The notes beneath the pieces are model-generated. The model was not told the origin of the DNA and did not search any database. It was given only the letters and a program-made list of their open reading frames with translations. A stretch of 64,000 nt of DNA, taken from contig JAKFVT010000002.1 of the NCBI GenBank assembly GCA_021732005.1, positions 100,266 to 164,265 of the forward strand, written 5' to 3'. Positions 15,777 through 24,079 of the stretch are shown in pieces. Numbering within the stretch: position 1 is the first letter of the stretch; each line of letters begins with the position of its first letter. Source of the stretch: Mycobacterium sp. (lineage in GTDB: Bacteria; Actinomycetota; Actinomycetes; Mycobacteriales; Mycobacteriaceae). The position numbers and the translations under genes are program-made.

Positions 15777-17345
15777 ATGAGTGGAAACACCAAAGACTCA
15801 GGCGCACAGCAAAAGTCGGGACTGCGCATACCGGGCTTCGCGCAGCTGCAACGGCTCGGTAAGAGCTTGATGCTGCCGATCGCCGTACTCCCGGCCGCAG
15901 GCATCCTGCTGCGGCTCGGCCAGGACGACCTGCTGGGCCGGATCAAGGCGCCGGTGATCGGCCCGTTCTTCCAGGCGATGAGCGCGGCAGGCGGCGCGCT
16001 GTTCAACAATCTGGCGTTGCTGTTCGCCGTCGGTGTCGCGATCGGATTCGCCCGCAAGGCCGACGGCTCGACGGCGCTGTCAGCGGTTGTCGGCTATCTG
16101 GTGATGCAGGCGGTCTTCAAAACGATGTCGCCGTTCGTGCTCGCGGGGCAACTCGACAAAGCCGGCGAACAGGCGCAGATCAACTACAGCGTATTTGGCG
16201 GGATCGTGATCGGGCTGCTCACCGCGTGGCTGTTCGACAAGTACCACACCATCGCGTTGCCGCCGTACCTCGGCTTTTTCGGTGGCCGGCGCTTCGTCCC
16301 GATCGTCGTGTCGCTGGTGAGCCTCGTGGTGTCCTTCGCGATGAGCTACTTCTATCCGATCTTCGACGCCGGGCTCACCGGGCTGGGCCACTTCATCGGC
16401 GGTGCCGGTGCGCTCGGGGCGTTCGTCTACGGCTTCGCCAACCGCATGCTGATTCCGCTGGGGCTGCACCACATCCTGAACTCGTACGTGTGGTTCATCT
16501 ACGGCAGCTATCCGAGCGGCGACGGGCACGTCGTCACCGGTGAACTCAGCCGGTTCGCCGCGGGCGACCCCAGCGCCGGGCTGCTCACGTCGGGCTTCTA
16601 CCCGATCCTGATGTTCGGCCTGCCCGGCGCGGCGTTGGCGATGATCCACGTCGCGAACGCCAAACAGCGCAAGGTCGCGTTCGGCATTCTGTCCGCCGCC
16701 GCGCTGACCGCGTTCCTCACCGGTGTCACCGAGCCGCTGGAGTTCGCTTTCATGTTCGTGGCGTTCCCGCTCTACATCGTGCACGCGGTGCTGACCGGGC
16801 TGTCGCTCGCGATCGCGTACCTGCTCGACATCCACCTGGGGTTCTCGTTCTCGGCCGGGCTGATCGATCTGCTGCTCTATGGCACCGCACCGGCGGCCAA
16901 GAACATTCCGCTGCTGATCGTCATGGGCCTGGTCTTCTTCGCGGTGTACTACCTGCTGTTCCGCTTCGCGATCACCCGATGGAACATGCGCACCCCCGGC
17001 CGTGAACCCGACGCCGAGTTCGACGCCGAGGAGCGGGCCAACCTGGGCGAGGGCGCCGGGTCGGCAACCGCCGTGGAGGTCGGGGGCGCGGTGAAGACCG
17101 CCCCCGCGGTGACCGACAGCAAGGCCGAACAGCTGATCGCGGCCTTCGGCGGGCGAGAGAACCTGCGCAGCGTCGACGCGTGCATCACCCGACTGCGGAT
17201 GGAGGTCGTGGACGCCGGCAAAGTCGACCAGAACCGGCTGAAAAGTCTTGGCGCCGCCGGTGTGATCGAGGTCGGCAACAGCGTGCAGGCCGTCTTCGGG
17301 ACGCAGGCCGAGGTGCTGAAGAACGAGATCAACGACGCGCTGTGA
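15777..17345 (+). CDS. nagE: PTS EIICB transporter, N-acetylglucosamine-type
   Basis: A 522-residue membrane permease that imports and phosphorylates the sugar. The EIIC domain (about residues 20-400) has some ten hydrophobic segments and the family landmarks SLMLPIAVLPAAGILLRLGQ, GLHHILNSYVWF and FLTGVTEPLEFAFMF. The latter contains the GITEP-like substrate motif as GVTEP. A linker leads to EIIB (about 440-520), whose phosphorylated Cys is Cys469 in VDACITRLRMEV. There is no fused EIIA, which is supplied by the divergent gene. The neighbours nagA and nagB favour GlcNAc over glucose. Confidence 0.92.
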   Translation: MSGNTKDSGAQQKSGLRIPGFAQLQRLGKSLMLPIAVLPAAGILLRLGQDDLLGRIKAPVIGPFFQAMSAAGGALFNNLALLFAVGVAIGFARKADGSTALSAVVGYLVMQAVFKTMSPFVLAGQLDKAGEQAQINYSVFGGIVIGLLTAWLFDKYHTIALPPYLGFFGGRRFVPIVVSLVSLVVSFAMSYFYPIFDAGLTGLGHFIGGAGALGAFVYGFANRMLIPLGLHHILNSYVWFIYGSYPSGDGHVVTGELSRFAAGDPSAGLLTSGFYPILMFGLPGAALAMIHVANAKQRKVAFGILSAAALTAFLTGVTEPLEFAFMFVAFPLYIVHAVLTGLSLAIAYLLDIHLGFSFSAGLIDLLLYGTAPAAKNIPLLIVMGLVFFAVYYLLFRFAITRWNMRTPGREPDAEFDAEERANLGEGAGSATAVEVGGAVKTAPAVTDSKAEQLIAAFGGRENLRSVDACITRLRMEVVDAGKVDQNRLKSLGAAGVIEVGNSVQAVFGTQAEVLKNEINDAL

Positions 17346-17533
17346 CGCCCAGGCGAGCGGTATCGCTGAAACGGGGAAGTGTCGCACCCGCAGCGCATAG
17401 ATCGCGTAGAGGAAACGCATAGGCTTCGAACCTTTACGGTTCCGTGCCCAAAGTGTGACCTGAGTAGACCACTGTTACCGAAGTGACATCAGTGGCTCGT
17501 GCTTTGAGCCGATCGAGCCAGAGTAGGACCCAC

Positions 17534-18007
17534 ATGACCGTGCGCACTTTCGATCGTGAATCGACCGGCGGCACCGCTTTCGCACTGCGATCGCTGGCCG
17601 TGATGGCAGGAACGTTTGTCGCCGTTGCCGCGTGGCCGGCGCCCGCCCACGCGGATACCGCGGGCGTAAGTAGCCTGCTGAACTCCACCGGTATCAGCCA
17701 GCTGATCGTGCAGATCGGCCAACAGATCTGCCCGATGCTGGTCAAGCCGGGCAGCAGCCTGGTTTCGAATGCCACCACGGCCAGCGGACACGGCGGTCTT
17801 GCCTCCCAGGTGACCGGGTTCGTGGCCGAGCAGGCGATCCGATCCCAGTGCCCGGCGGTGATGGCCGAACTCGGCAACGGGAACTTCGGGCCGCTGATGC
17901 AGATGCTCAGCACCGCCAACCAGGCGTCGGGCGCACTCAACACGCTCAACGGCGTGCCGTCGGTGCCGTCGTTGCCGTTGCCGGCCGCCGGCGTGCTCAG
18001 CCCGTAG
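17534..18007 (+). CDS. exported protein, hypothetical
   Basis: A 157-residue protein with a signal peptide (hydrophobic stretch LRSLAVMAGTFVAVAAWPAP, likely cleaved after AHA). The mature part is Gln/Ala/Ser-rich, with two cysteines (QQICPMLV and SQCPAVMAE) that could form a disulfide, and a Pro-rich tail. ATG 17534 gives a sensible n-region. No family is recognised beyond the general class of small mycobacterial secreted proteins. It stands alone between the PTS gene and another exported protein. Confidence 0.7.
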   Translation: MTVRTFDRESTGGTAFALRSLAVMAGTFVAVAAWPAPAHADTAGVSSLLNSTGISQLIVQIGQQICPMLVKPGSSLVSNATTASGHGGLASQVTGFVAEQAIRSQCPAVMAELGNGNFGPLMQMLSTANQASGALNTLNGVPSVPSLPLPAAGVLSP

Positions 18008-18101
18008 CGGCGTCGTCTCTGGTAACCGCTAACGAATCTGGCTGCGACGTCGATATCGTGGTTAAGTGGTTGGACCCGAGGCCTGCTCGAGGCGGAATCA
18101 G

Positions 18102-18386
18102 GTGACTGTGAAACGACTTCTCATCGGCGCGTGTGCAGTGGCGCTCACGTCGGGATCGCTTGTGCTTGCCGCACCGGCGTCCGCCGACTGCCCGAATGGG
18201 ACGGTCCAGAGCCGATTCCCCGGGGTGTGCACGTCCGGTGCGTCAGGCGGTCAGGTCCCGCAGGCGATCGGCCCGGACAACGTGACCACCAACATCCAGC
18301 CCAACCAGATCCCCACGATGAACGGCATCCCCTGCAACCTGTGGCACTCGGTCACGTGCTGGGCGATGGCGCAGAACGGCGGATAG
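18102..18386 (+). CDS. small exported Cys-containing protein
   Basis: A 94-residue protein with a signal peptide (VKRLLIGACAVALTSGSLVL, cleaved near ASA) and a short mature chain that starts DCPNGTVQSRFPGVCTSG and ends NLWHSVTCWAMAQNGG. Four cysteines in the mature part suggest two disulfides. GTG 18102 is the likely start; GTG 18108 is possible. It follows the previous exported protein by 94 bp. The function is unknown. Confidence 0.68.
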   Translation: MTVKRLLIGACAVALTSGSLVLAAPASADCPNGTVQSRFPGVCTSGASGGQVPQAIGPDNVTTNIQPNQIPTMNGIPCNLWHSVTCWAMAQNGG

Positions 18387-18403
18387 GACTTCAGGGTTCG
18401 GGC

Positions 18404-19006
18404 TCACGCCGCGCGGAGCGCGTCGATGCCCTGGTCCAGAGCGGCTTCCAGATAGGTCAGGTCGCCAGTCGCGAGCATGATGCCGACCCCGCCCTGGATT
18501 CCGGCCAGCAACGCTGCCGCGGCACGCTCGGCGTTCACCGAATCGGCCACCTTGCCCTGCTCCTGCATCGACCGGATGCCGGCCGCGATCGCGCCGCTCC
18601 ACTGGACGATGAGCTCGGCGGTGACAGCCTCGGCCCCCGGGGTGGTCCGCCCGATCTCCGACATCAGCACCGCGATCGGGCAGTTCTGGCCCTGCCTGCG
18701 GTAGCGGTCGACCACGCAATCCCGCCACCGCTGCCACGCCGCCCACGATGTGAGCGCGCCGAGATGAGGCTGCTGGTCGTCGAGCACCATCTGGGACTCG
18801 AGCGCCGCGACCGCCAGCAGTAGCTGCTCCTTGCCGCCGGGAAAGTAGTGAAAGAGCTGGCCTTTGGAGGTGTGAGTGCGCGCCATTACGTCGTCGAGGG
18901 TGGTCAGCGCGACGCCGCGGCCCCTGATCTCGGCCGCGGCTCCCTCGATGATCCGCTGTCGGGTGGCGCGGCCCTTCGCCGTCAAATTCTGGACTTGCGG
19001 GTCCAT
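18404..19006 (-). CDS. TetR-family transcriptional regulator
   Basis: A 200-residue repressor. The N-terminal helix-turn-helix (about residues 10-60) reads RQRIIEGAAAEIRGRGVALT, TTLDDVMARTHTSKGQLFHY and FPGGKEQLL. The C-terminal domain (LSAIxM-type segment CPIAVLMSEIGRTTPG) resembles the TetR_C group of regulators next to oxidoreductases. ATG 19006 is preferred, since the longer start at 19033 lies within the palindrome and overlaps the divergent SDR gene. It most likely represses the SDR gene and itself through that palindrome. Confidence 0.88.
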   Translation of the reverse strand: MDPQVQNLTAKGRATRQRIIEGAAAEIRGRGVALTTLDDVMARTHTSKGQLFHYFPGGKEQLLLAVAALESQMVLDDQQPHLGALTSWAAWQRWRDCVVDRYRRQGQNCPIAVLMSEIGRTTPGAEAVTAELIVQWSGAIAAGIRSMQEQGKVADSVNAERAAAALLAGIQGGVGIMLATGDLTYLEAALDQGIDALRAA

Positions 19007-19024
19007 TTTTGGAGGCGAAGCATA

Positions 19025-19040
19025 TGGACTCATGAGTCCA
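19025..19040. promoter_or_regulatory. 16-bp perfect palindrome, probable TetR operator
   Basis: TGGACTCATGAGTCCA lies between the divergent TetR and SDR genes and contains the SDR start codon (19032). Its length and position are those of a TetR-family operator. Confidence 0.65.
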
Positions 19041-19781
19041 AAAGATACCCGGTTGGCCGGGCGCAGAGCACTTGTCACCGGTTCCACAGGCGGCCTCGGG
19101 GTAGCCATCGCCAAGGCCCTCGCGACCGAGGGCGCCTTCGTCGTGGTGAGCGGACGGGACAAAACCCGCGGCGACACCGTCGTCGCGGATATCCGCTCGG
19201 CAGGCGGGGACGGTGTCTTCGTCGCCGCCGATCTGGGAGCCGGCGGTGCCGCCGCCCGCCATCTGGCCGAGGCGGCCGGTCGCATCGACATCCTGGTGAA
19301 CAACGCGGCTACCTTGCTGATGCCAAGCCCGACCGCTGACATCAGCGAGCAGGAGCTGCGAGATGTGTTCGGTGTCAACGTGTTCGCCCCGTTCTTGCTA
19401 ACCGGTGCACTGGCCCCGCGCATGGTTGCCCAGGGTGGCGGCGCGATCGTCAACATCGGCTCGATCACCGGGCTGCGCGGATCCAGCGGGTCGGCGGTCT
19501 ACAGCGCCAACAAAGCCGCGATCCATTCGTTCACCCAGTCCTGGGCCGACGAGTACGGCCCACACGGTGTTCGGGTCAACGCCGTGGCCCCCGGTCCGAT
19601 CGGCACCGAGCGGCAGGCCGAGTTCGCCGACCACATCGCGCCGACACTGAACCGTCTGCCGTCGCGGCGGGTCAGCACCCCGGAGGAGGTCGCGGCCGCG
19701 GTGGTGTTCCTGGCCGGTGACGACGCCGCCAACATCCACGGAACAGTCCTCAGCGTCGACGGTGGCTGGGCTGCAACCTGA
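19032..19781 (+). CDS. short-chain dehydrogenase/reductase (SDR)
   Basis: A 249-residue classical SDR. The cofactor loop is ALVTGSTGGLGVAIAKAL, then ILVNNAATL, the catalytic Ser/Tyr/Lys in VNIGSITGLRGSSGSAVYSANK, and the C-terminal IHGTVLSVDGGWAAT. This is the FabG-like/3-ketoacyl reductase pattern; the natural substrate is unknown. ATG 19032 lies inside the palindrome, so the transcript is either very short-leadered or begins upstream of it. The divergent TetR gene is its likely regulator. Confidence 0.9.
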   Translation: MSPKDTRLAGRRALVTGSTGGLGVAIAKALATEGAFVVVSGRDKTRGDTVVADIRSAGGDGVFVAADLGAGGAAARHLAEAAGRIDILVNNAATLLMPSPTADISEQELRDVFGVNVFAPFLLTGALAPRMVAQGGGAIVNIGSITGLRGSSGSAVYSANKAAIHSFTQSWADEYGPHGVRVNAVAPGPIGTERQAEFADHIAPTLNRLPSRRVSTPEEVAAAVVFLAGDDAANIHGTVLSVDGGWAAT

Positions 19782-19831
19782 TTCGAGGGCGGCAGGCAAC
19801 GAACCGTGAGCTGCGTCACAACCTGCAAACG

Positions 19832-19853
19832 GCTGGACAAGGCGGTGTCCAGC
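19832..19853 (+). terminator. stem-loop after the SDR gene
   Basis: GCTGGACA (19832-19839) pairs perfectly with TGTCCAGC (19846-19853) across a 6-nt loop, 51 bp after the SDR stop. There is no T-tract. Confidence 0.45.
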
Positions 19854-19990
19854 AACCCCACAGCGTTGCAAGACCAGGCCGACGGCAGCCGCGCTGATAC
19901 GCTGCCAGGTGAAATCGCGGGGGCGGCGGGGTCCGACCCGTCTGACGAGTTGGCGTCGAAACGTAAAGCAAGAGTCGGAATGGGTTCGGA

Positions 19991-21238
19991 ATGGGTGTTG
20001 TGCGAACCGGAGAAATCAAGGCGCTGACCGGTCTTCGCATCGTCGCCGCCCTATGGGTGGTGTTGTTCCACTTCCGGCCGCTGATCTGGGAAGCGTCACC
20101 GCGACTCAAGGACGACCTCGCGCCGCTGCTCAACGCCGGTGCCCAAGGCGTCGACCTGTTCTTCATCCTCAGCGGCTTCGTGCTGACGTGGAACTACCTG
20201 GACAGGATGGGATCGCACTTCTCCGGGCGGGCCACCCTGCACTTCCTGTGGCTGCGGCTGTCTCGCGTGTGGCCGGTGTACCTGGTGACCATGCACATCG
20301 CCGCCGCGTGGATCATCTTCACGCTGCACTTCGGCGCCACGCCGTCGGCGGATGTCGAGAAGCTCACCGCAATCAGCTACGTACGTCAACTGTTCATGGT
20401 CCAGCTCTGGTTCGAACCGTTCTTCGACGGCACCAGCTGGGACGGGCCGGCCTGGTCGATCAGCGCGGAATGGCTGGCCTACCTGCTCTTCGGCGGGATC
20501 ATCCTGGTGATCTTTCGGATGGCGCGGGTGACCCGGGCGCGCACGCTGCTCTTCCTGGCCTTCGTCGCCGCGCTGCCGCCCACCCTGCTGCTGCTGGCCA
20601 GCGGCCACTTCTACACACCGTGGAGCTGGCTGCCCCGCATCGTGGCCCAGTTCCTGGCCGGCGCGCTGGCCTGCGCGGCGGTCCGACGGTTGCAGATTGG
20701 CCGGCGTGGCCAGCACATCTCGGGCATTGCCGCGGTACTGCTGACCGCCGCCATGGTCGGCATCCTCTATTACTACGACGCCAACCCGGTGGCCGGGATG
20801 ATCGACCCCGGCGGTCTGGTCGACGTGTTGTTCATGCCGCTGGTCGTCGCGCTGGCGATCGGCGTCGGAACCCTGCCGGCGCTGCTGTCCACGCGGCTGC
20901 TGGTGTACGGGGGCCAAATCTCGTTCAGCCTCTACATGGTCCACGAGATCGTGCACACCTTGTGGAACTGGGCTGTCCAGGAGTATCAGATAGATCTGCC
21001 GAAATCGGTCCAGAAGATCGTCGTCGTCGGACTGATCCTCGCCGCGGTTGCCGGCGCGATGGCGCTCTACCACGGGGTCGAGGAACCGGCCCGGCGCTGG
21101 ATGCGCAGGATGGTCGACTTCCGCGACGTCAAGCACGACAAGCACACCGGCCCGCCGGGGGCCGAGGGCGGCCGGCTGGCCTCCATCGACCACGCCCGCG
21201 ATACCCGTCCTCCGCAGTCTTCGGCGCGGGCCGGGTAG
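19991..21238 (+). CDS. acyltransferase family 3 membrane protein
   Basis: A 415-residue integral membrane O-acyltransferase (OafA/YrhL type) that acetylates or acylates extracellular sugars or lipids. The N-terminal motif IKALTGLRIVAALWVVLFHF holds the conserved Arg and His, with further signatures VDLFFILSGFVLTW, WDGPAWSISAEWLAYLLF and ISFSLYMVHEIVH in ten or so membrane segments. Many relatives carry a fused C-terminal SGNH domain; here the chain ends in a short hydrophilic tail, and a separate SGNH gene follows 104 bp downstream on the same strand. Confidence 0.88.
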   Translation: MGVVRTGEIKALTGLRIVAALWVVLFHFRPLIWEASPRLKDDLAPLLNAGAQGVDLFFILSGFVLTWNYLDRMGSHFSGRATLHFLWLRLSRVWPVYLVTMHIAAAWIIFTLHFGATPSADVEKLTAISYVRQLFMVQLWFEPFFDGTSWDGPAWSISAEWLAYLLFGGIILVIFRMARVTRARTLLFLAFVAALPPTLLLLASGHFYTPWSWLPRIVAQFLAGALACAAVRRLQIGRRGQHISGIAAVLLTAAMVGILYYYDANPVAGMIDPGGLVDVLFMPLVVALAIGVGTLPALLSTRLLVYGGQISFSLYMVHEIVHTLWNWAVQEYQIDLPKSVQKIVVVGLILAAVAGAMALYHGVEEPARRWMRRMVDFRDVKHDKHTGPPGAEGGRLASIDHARDTRPPQSSARAG

Positions 21239-21342
21239 TAACGAAGCCAGCATCGGTGTGCGACAACACCTTCGGAGGCAGTAGGCTGCCTGCGTCGGGC
21301 ACGAGATTCAGTGGGGTGTCATTGATCCGCAAGGAAGGGTTT

Positions 21343-22032
21343 GTGCGCGTCATCACGACCGGCCTGTCGGCCGTCGCGGTGCTCGCCGCCGTCGTCGGCT
21401 ACACCCGCCCGGCCGTCACCTATGAATTGGCCAATCGCGGTTCGGGTTTCAGCCGGATCGCGGTGATCGGCGATTCGTACACGACCGGTACCGACGAGGG
21501 CGGTCAGGGGCCGCGGTCGTGGACCTCCCGCGCCTGGCTGCTGCTGGCCGGTCAGGGCGCCAGGATCGACGCCGACGTGGCCGCCGAGGGCGGTGCCGGC
21601 TATGGGATCCGCGGCAACCACGGCAGCCTGTTCGAGGACCTCACCGTGCGGGCCGTCGACCGTGACGACTCCCTGGTGGTGTTCTTCGGGTCCCGCAACG
21701 ACCAGCCCGCCGATATGCAGAAGTACCCGGTGCTGGTCGGGGAGACCCTGCAGATCTCCCGCCGGGTGGCGCCCAAAGCCAAGGTCCTGGTGATCGGCCC
21801 GCCGTGGCCGACGGCCGACCCGCCGGGCGAGGTGCTGGCCCAGCGCGACATTCTGCGCACCCAGGCCGCAGCCGTCGGCGCAGTCTTCATAGATCCGCTC
21901 GCCGAAGGCTGGTTCGTCGGCCACCCCGAACTGATCGGTCCCGACGGCGTGCACCCCACCGACGCGGGACACGCCTACATGGCCGAGAAGATCGCTCCGC
22001 TCATCCGGAGCCAGCTCGCCATCCCGCTGTGA
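21343..22032 (+). CDS. SGNH/GDSL-type exported hydrolase
   Basis: A 229-residue protein with an N-terminal signal or anchor (GLSAVAVLAAVVGYTRPAV). The SGNH blocks are RIAVIGDSYTTGTDEGG (catalytic Ser), EGGAGYG, VVFFGSRND (Asn) and DGVHPTDAGHAYMA (Asp and His). It probably acts as an O-acyl esterase or acyltransferase outside the membrane. GTG 21343 is chosen because AAGGAAGGG (21331-21339) precedes it at proper spacing. The acyltransferase-3 gene upstream suggests the two proteins do what fused OafA-SGNH proteins do in one chain. Confidence 0.83.
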   Translation: MRVITTGLSAVAVLAAVVGYTRPAVTYELANRGSGFSRIAVIGDSYTTGTDEGGQGPRSWTSRAWLLLAGQGARIDADVAAEGGAGYGIRGNHGSLFEDLTVRAVDRDDSLVVFFGSRNDQPADMQKYPVLVGETLQISRRVAPKAKVLVIGPPWPTADPPGEVLAQRDILRTQAAAVGAVFIDPLAEGWFVGHPELIGPDGVHPTDAGHAYMAEKIAPLIRSQLAIPL

Positions 22033-22035
22033 CGA

Positions 22036-22296
22036 TCAGGGCGCGATCCAGGGCTGACTGTTGCCCAGATTGTTCGCGTCCACCTGGTAGCACTGCTGCG
22101 GGGTGTTGAACCCGAACGCGCCCCCGGTCTCGCAGCGCTGAAAGAAGCCGTTCGCATCGATCGGGCCGTCGCAGCGTTCGCCCCCGCCCCACGGGGTCCA
22201 GAGTCCCTGGCATCCCGCGCTCGCGGCGGGTGCGCCGATGATGCCGATACCGATGGCGGTGATCGTGCAGACCACCACTGAACCGAGTTTCTTCAC
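22036..22296 (-). CDS. small exported Cys-rich protein
   Basis: An 86-residue exported protein. The signal peptide VKKLGSVVVCTITAIGIGII ends near AASA, and the mature chain is short with cysteines at GCQGLW, ERCDGPI, FQRCETGG and QQCYQVD, enough for two disulfides. GTG 22296 is preferred to the TTG at 22317, since GAGGAGG lies just upstream at good spacing. Similar Trp/Gly/Cys-rich small proteins occur across mycobacteria; the function is unknown. Its stop is 4 bp from that of the convergent SGNH gene. Confidence 0.72.
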   Translation of the reverse strand: MKKLGSVVVCTITAIGIGIIGAPAASAGCQGLWTPWGGGERCDGPIDANGFFQRCETGGAFGFNTPQQCYQVDANNLGNSQPWIAP

Positions 22297-22453
22297 CGTC
22301 CACCTCCTCGACGACAAACCTCAAGTGAAGTTCGGATACCCAGTTCATCGCGGCGGCCGACGAGATCGTTATCGCATATGCGGTTCCAGCAGCGTGGTCC
22401 AGCCCGTGACCGGTTGGTCGCGTCCTCCGCTGTGATCCCCGCATCGGTATGGG

Positions 22454-24079
22454 ATGGTTCTGGTGATGCTGAGACGCTTGTGGAAACAGCGTCGGCCGAG
22501 GCGACCACTGACACCGTTTCTGGCGACGCTGGCGGTGGTCATGGTGGTCTTCGCCGGAGACCGCCCGACGCCGTCGCTGCCCTACAACCTGATCGCCGGG
22601 CCGTTCGCCCGGCTGCTGGCCCAGGCCGCCGACCTCGGTCCTGCCCGCACCCAGCGAGTCCAGCTGACCGCCGAACTGCGGGAGGCCACCCGGCCGGCCG
22701 CGCTGACCGCCTGGGCCGCCTCCCACGGCTTGTCGGTGGGCTGGCGCGCCGGTGACGCCTGGGCAGTCGTGGAGGGCACCCCGCGAGCGATCGCCGGTGC
22801 CCTCGACGTGGCCGTGCACGACTACCGCCGCACCAACGGGGTGGTGTTCTACGCCTCGCCGCAGCAGCCCGTCGTCCCGCAGCAGCTGAGCAGTGAAGTG
22901 ACCGAGCTGGGCCGGATCCTCGGATACACACCGTCGCACGAAGGCGTTCCGCCGACCCCGCCGCTGGACGTCCCCAATGCGGGGCTCGCGCCCACCGAAT
23001 TGCTCACCGCCTACAACGTCAACCCGCTGACCTCCGCGGGGTACACCGGAAAGGGTCAGACGGTCGTCGTCTTCACCTTCGACGGCGTCGACCAGCGCGA
23101 CCTGGACAAGTTCTCCGAATGGTTCTCGCTGCCGAAGTTCACCCTCGAGGTGATGGGCGGGATGCCGCCCGAGCGGCGCGGTGAGGCGACCATGGATGTC
23201 CAGTTCGTCCACGCGATCGCACCCTCGGCGCGGGTGGTTCTGGTCAACGCCCGGACCACCGCGGAAGGCGACGCAACGTACGTCAAGCTCGGCAAGCTGA
23301 TGGAGGAGGTCGACCGCACCTATCCGGGGGCGGTGTGGAGCTTCTCGATCGGCTGGGGCTGTGATCGATTGCTCTCCCGCGCCGACCTGGCGCCGGTGCG
23401 CTCGGCGCTGGCCCGTGCCCAGCGCAACGGGACGACAGCCTTCGTCGCCAGCGGAGATCTGGCCGGCTTGGAATGCAAAGGCGGCAAGACCTGGTCGGAT
23501 CCGCCGAGTCCCGACGACTACGGCGTCGACGTGATGGCCTCGCTGCCGGAGGTGACCGGTGTCGGGGGAACGACGCTGTCCACCGATTCCCAGGGTCAGT
23601 GGCTGGCCGAACAAGGGTGGTACGACGTCCCGTTGACCCAGGGCAGCGGCGGCGGCGCGTCGGTCTTGTTCGCCCGCCCGTCGTGGCAGGACACCGGGAC
23701 CCGCGCCGGCCCGCGCGACAAGCGGCTGGTGCCCGACATCGCCGCGGTGGCCGATCCGTTCACCGGGGTGAAGTTCGTGTTCAACGGCCAGATCCTCGTC
23801 GGCGGCGGCACCTCGCAGGCGGCACCGATCTGGGCCGGGATCGCCGCGGTGATGAACCAGTTCCTGACCGCACGCGGCTTGGAACAGCTCGGCGACTTCA
23901 ACCCACTGCTCTACGACATCGCCGCCGGCGCCGAATTTCCGGCCTTCCGCGACATCTATCTCGGTGCCAACGCGGTGACGCCCGTCATGGCCGGCTACGA
24001 CATGATCACCGGGCTGGGAACGCCCAACGTCGACAACCTGATCAAGGCTCTCCTCGTCCTGAAGTCGTTGCGCCGATGA
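22454..24079 (+). CDS. S53-family serine-carboxyl peptidase (sedolisin/kumamolisin-like)
   Basis: A 541-residue exported protease. An N-terminal hydrophobic segment (about residues 19-34) serves as signal or anchor. A prodomain follows (VQLTAELREATRPAALTAW) and then the catalytic domain. The Glu/Asp pair is in RRGEATMDVQFVHAIAPSAR (Glu244, Asp248) and the nucleophile is Ser454 in GGGTSQAAPIWAGIAAVMNQ. GGTTLSTDSQGQW and the C-terminal Ca-site-like YDMITGLGTPNVDNLIKA complete the pattern. Sedolisins are usually acid-active. The next gene overlaps by 4 bp (ATGA), so the protease and a membrane protein are made together. Confidence 0.9.
   Translation: MVLVMLRRLWKQRRPRRPLTPFLATLAVVMVVFAGDRPTPSLPYNLIAGPFARLLAQAADLGPARTQRVQLTAELREATRPAALTAWAASHGLSVGWRAGDAWAVVEGTPRAIAGALDVAVHDYRRTNGVVFYASPQQPVVPQQLSSEVTELGRILGYTPSHEGVPPTPPLDVPNAGLAPTELLTAYNVNPLTSAGYTGKGQTVVVFTFDGVDQRDLDKFSEWFSLPKFTLEVMGGMPPERRGEATMDVQFVHAIAPSARVVLVNARTTAEGDATYVKLGKLMEEVDRTYPGAVWSFSIGWGCDRLLSRADLAPVRSALARAQRNGTTAFVASGDLAGLECKGGKTWSDPPSPDDYGVDVMASLPEVTGVGGTTLSTDSQGQWLAEQGWYDVPLTQGSGGGASVLFARPSWQDTGTRAGPRDKRLVPDIAAVADPFTGVKFVFNGQILVGGGTSQAAPIWAGIAAVMNQFLTARGLEQLGDFNPLLYDIAAGAEFPAFRDIYLGANAVTPVMAGYDMITGLGTPNVDNLIKALLVLKSLRR

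Noticed and set aside
16080..17420. A 446-codon frame antisense to the EIICB gene
   Set aside because: Composition is His/Arg/Glu-rich without a domain, a mirror of the membrane-protein codons.
19909..22032. A 707-codon frame spanning acyltransferase and SGNH genes
   Set aside because: Its first 480 codons are out of frame with the acyltransferase and Arg-rich; only the last 229 codons are a real gene, with a ribosome site at 21331-21339.
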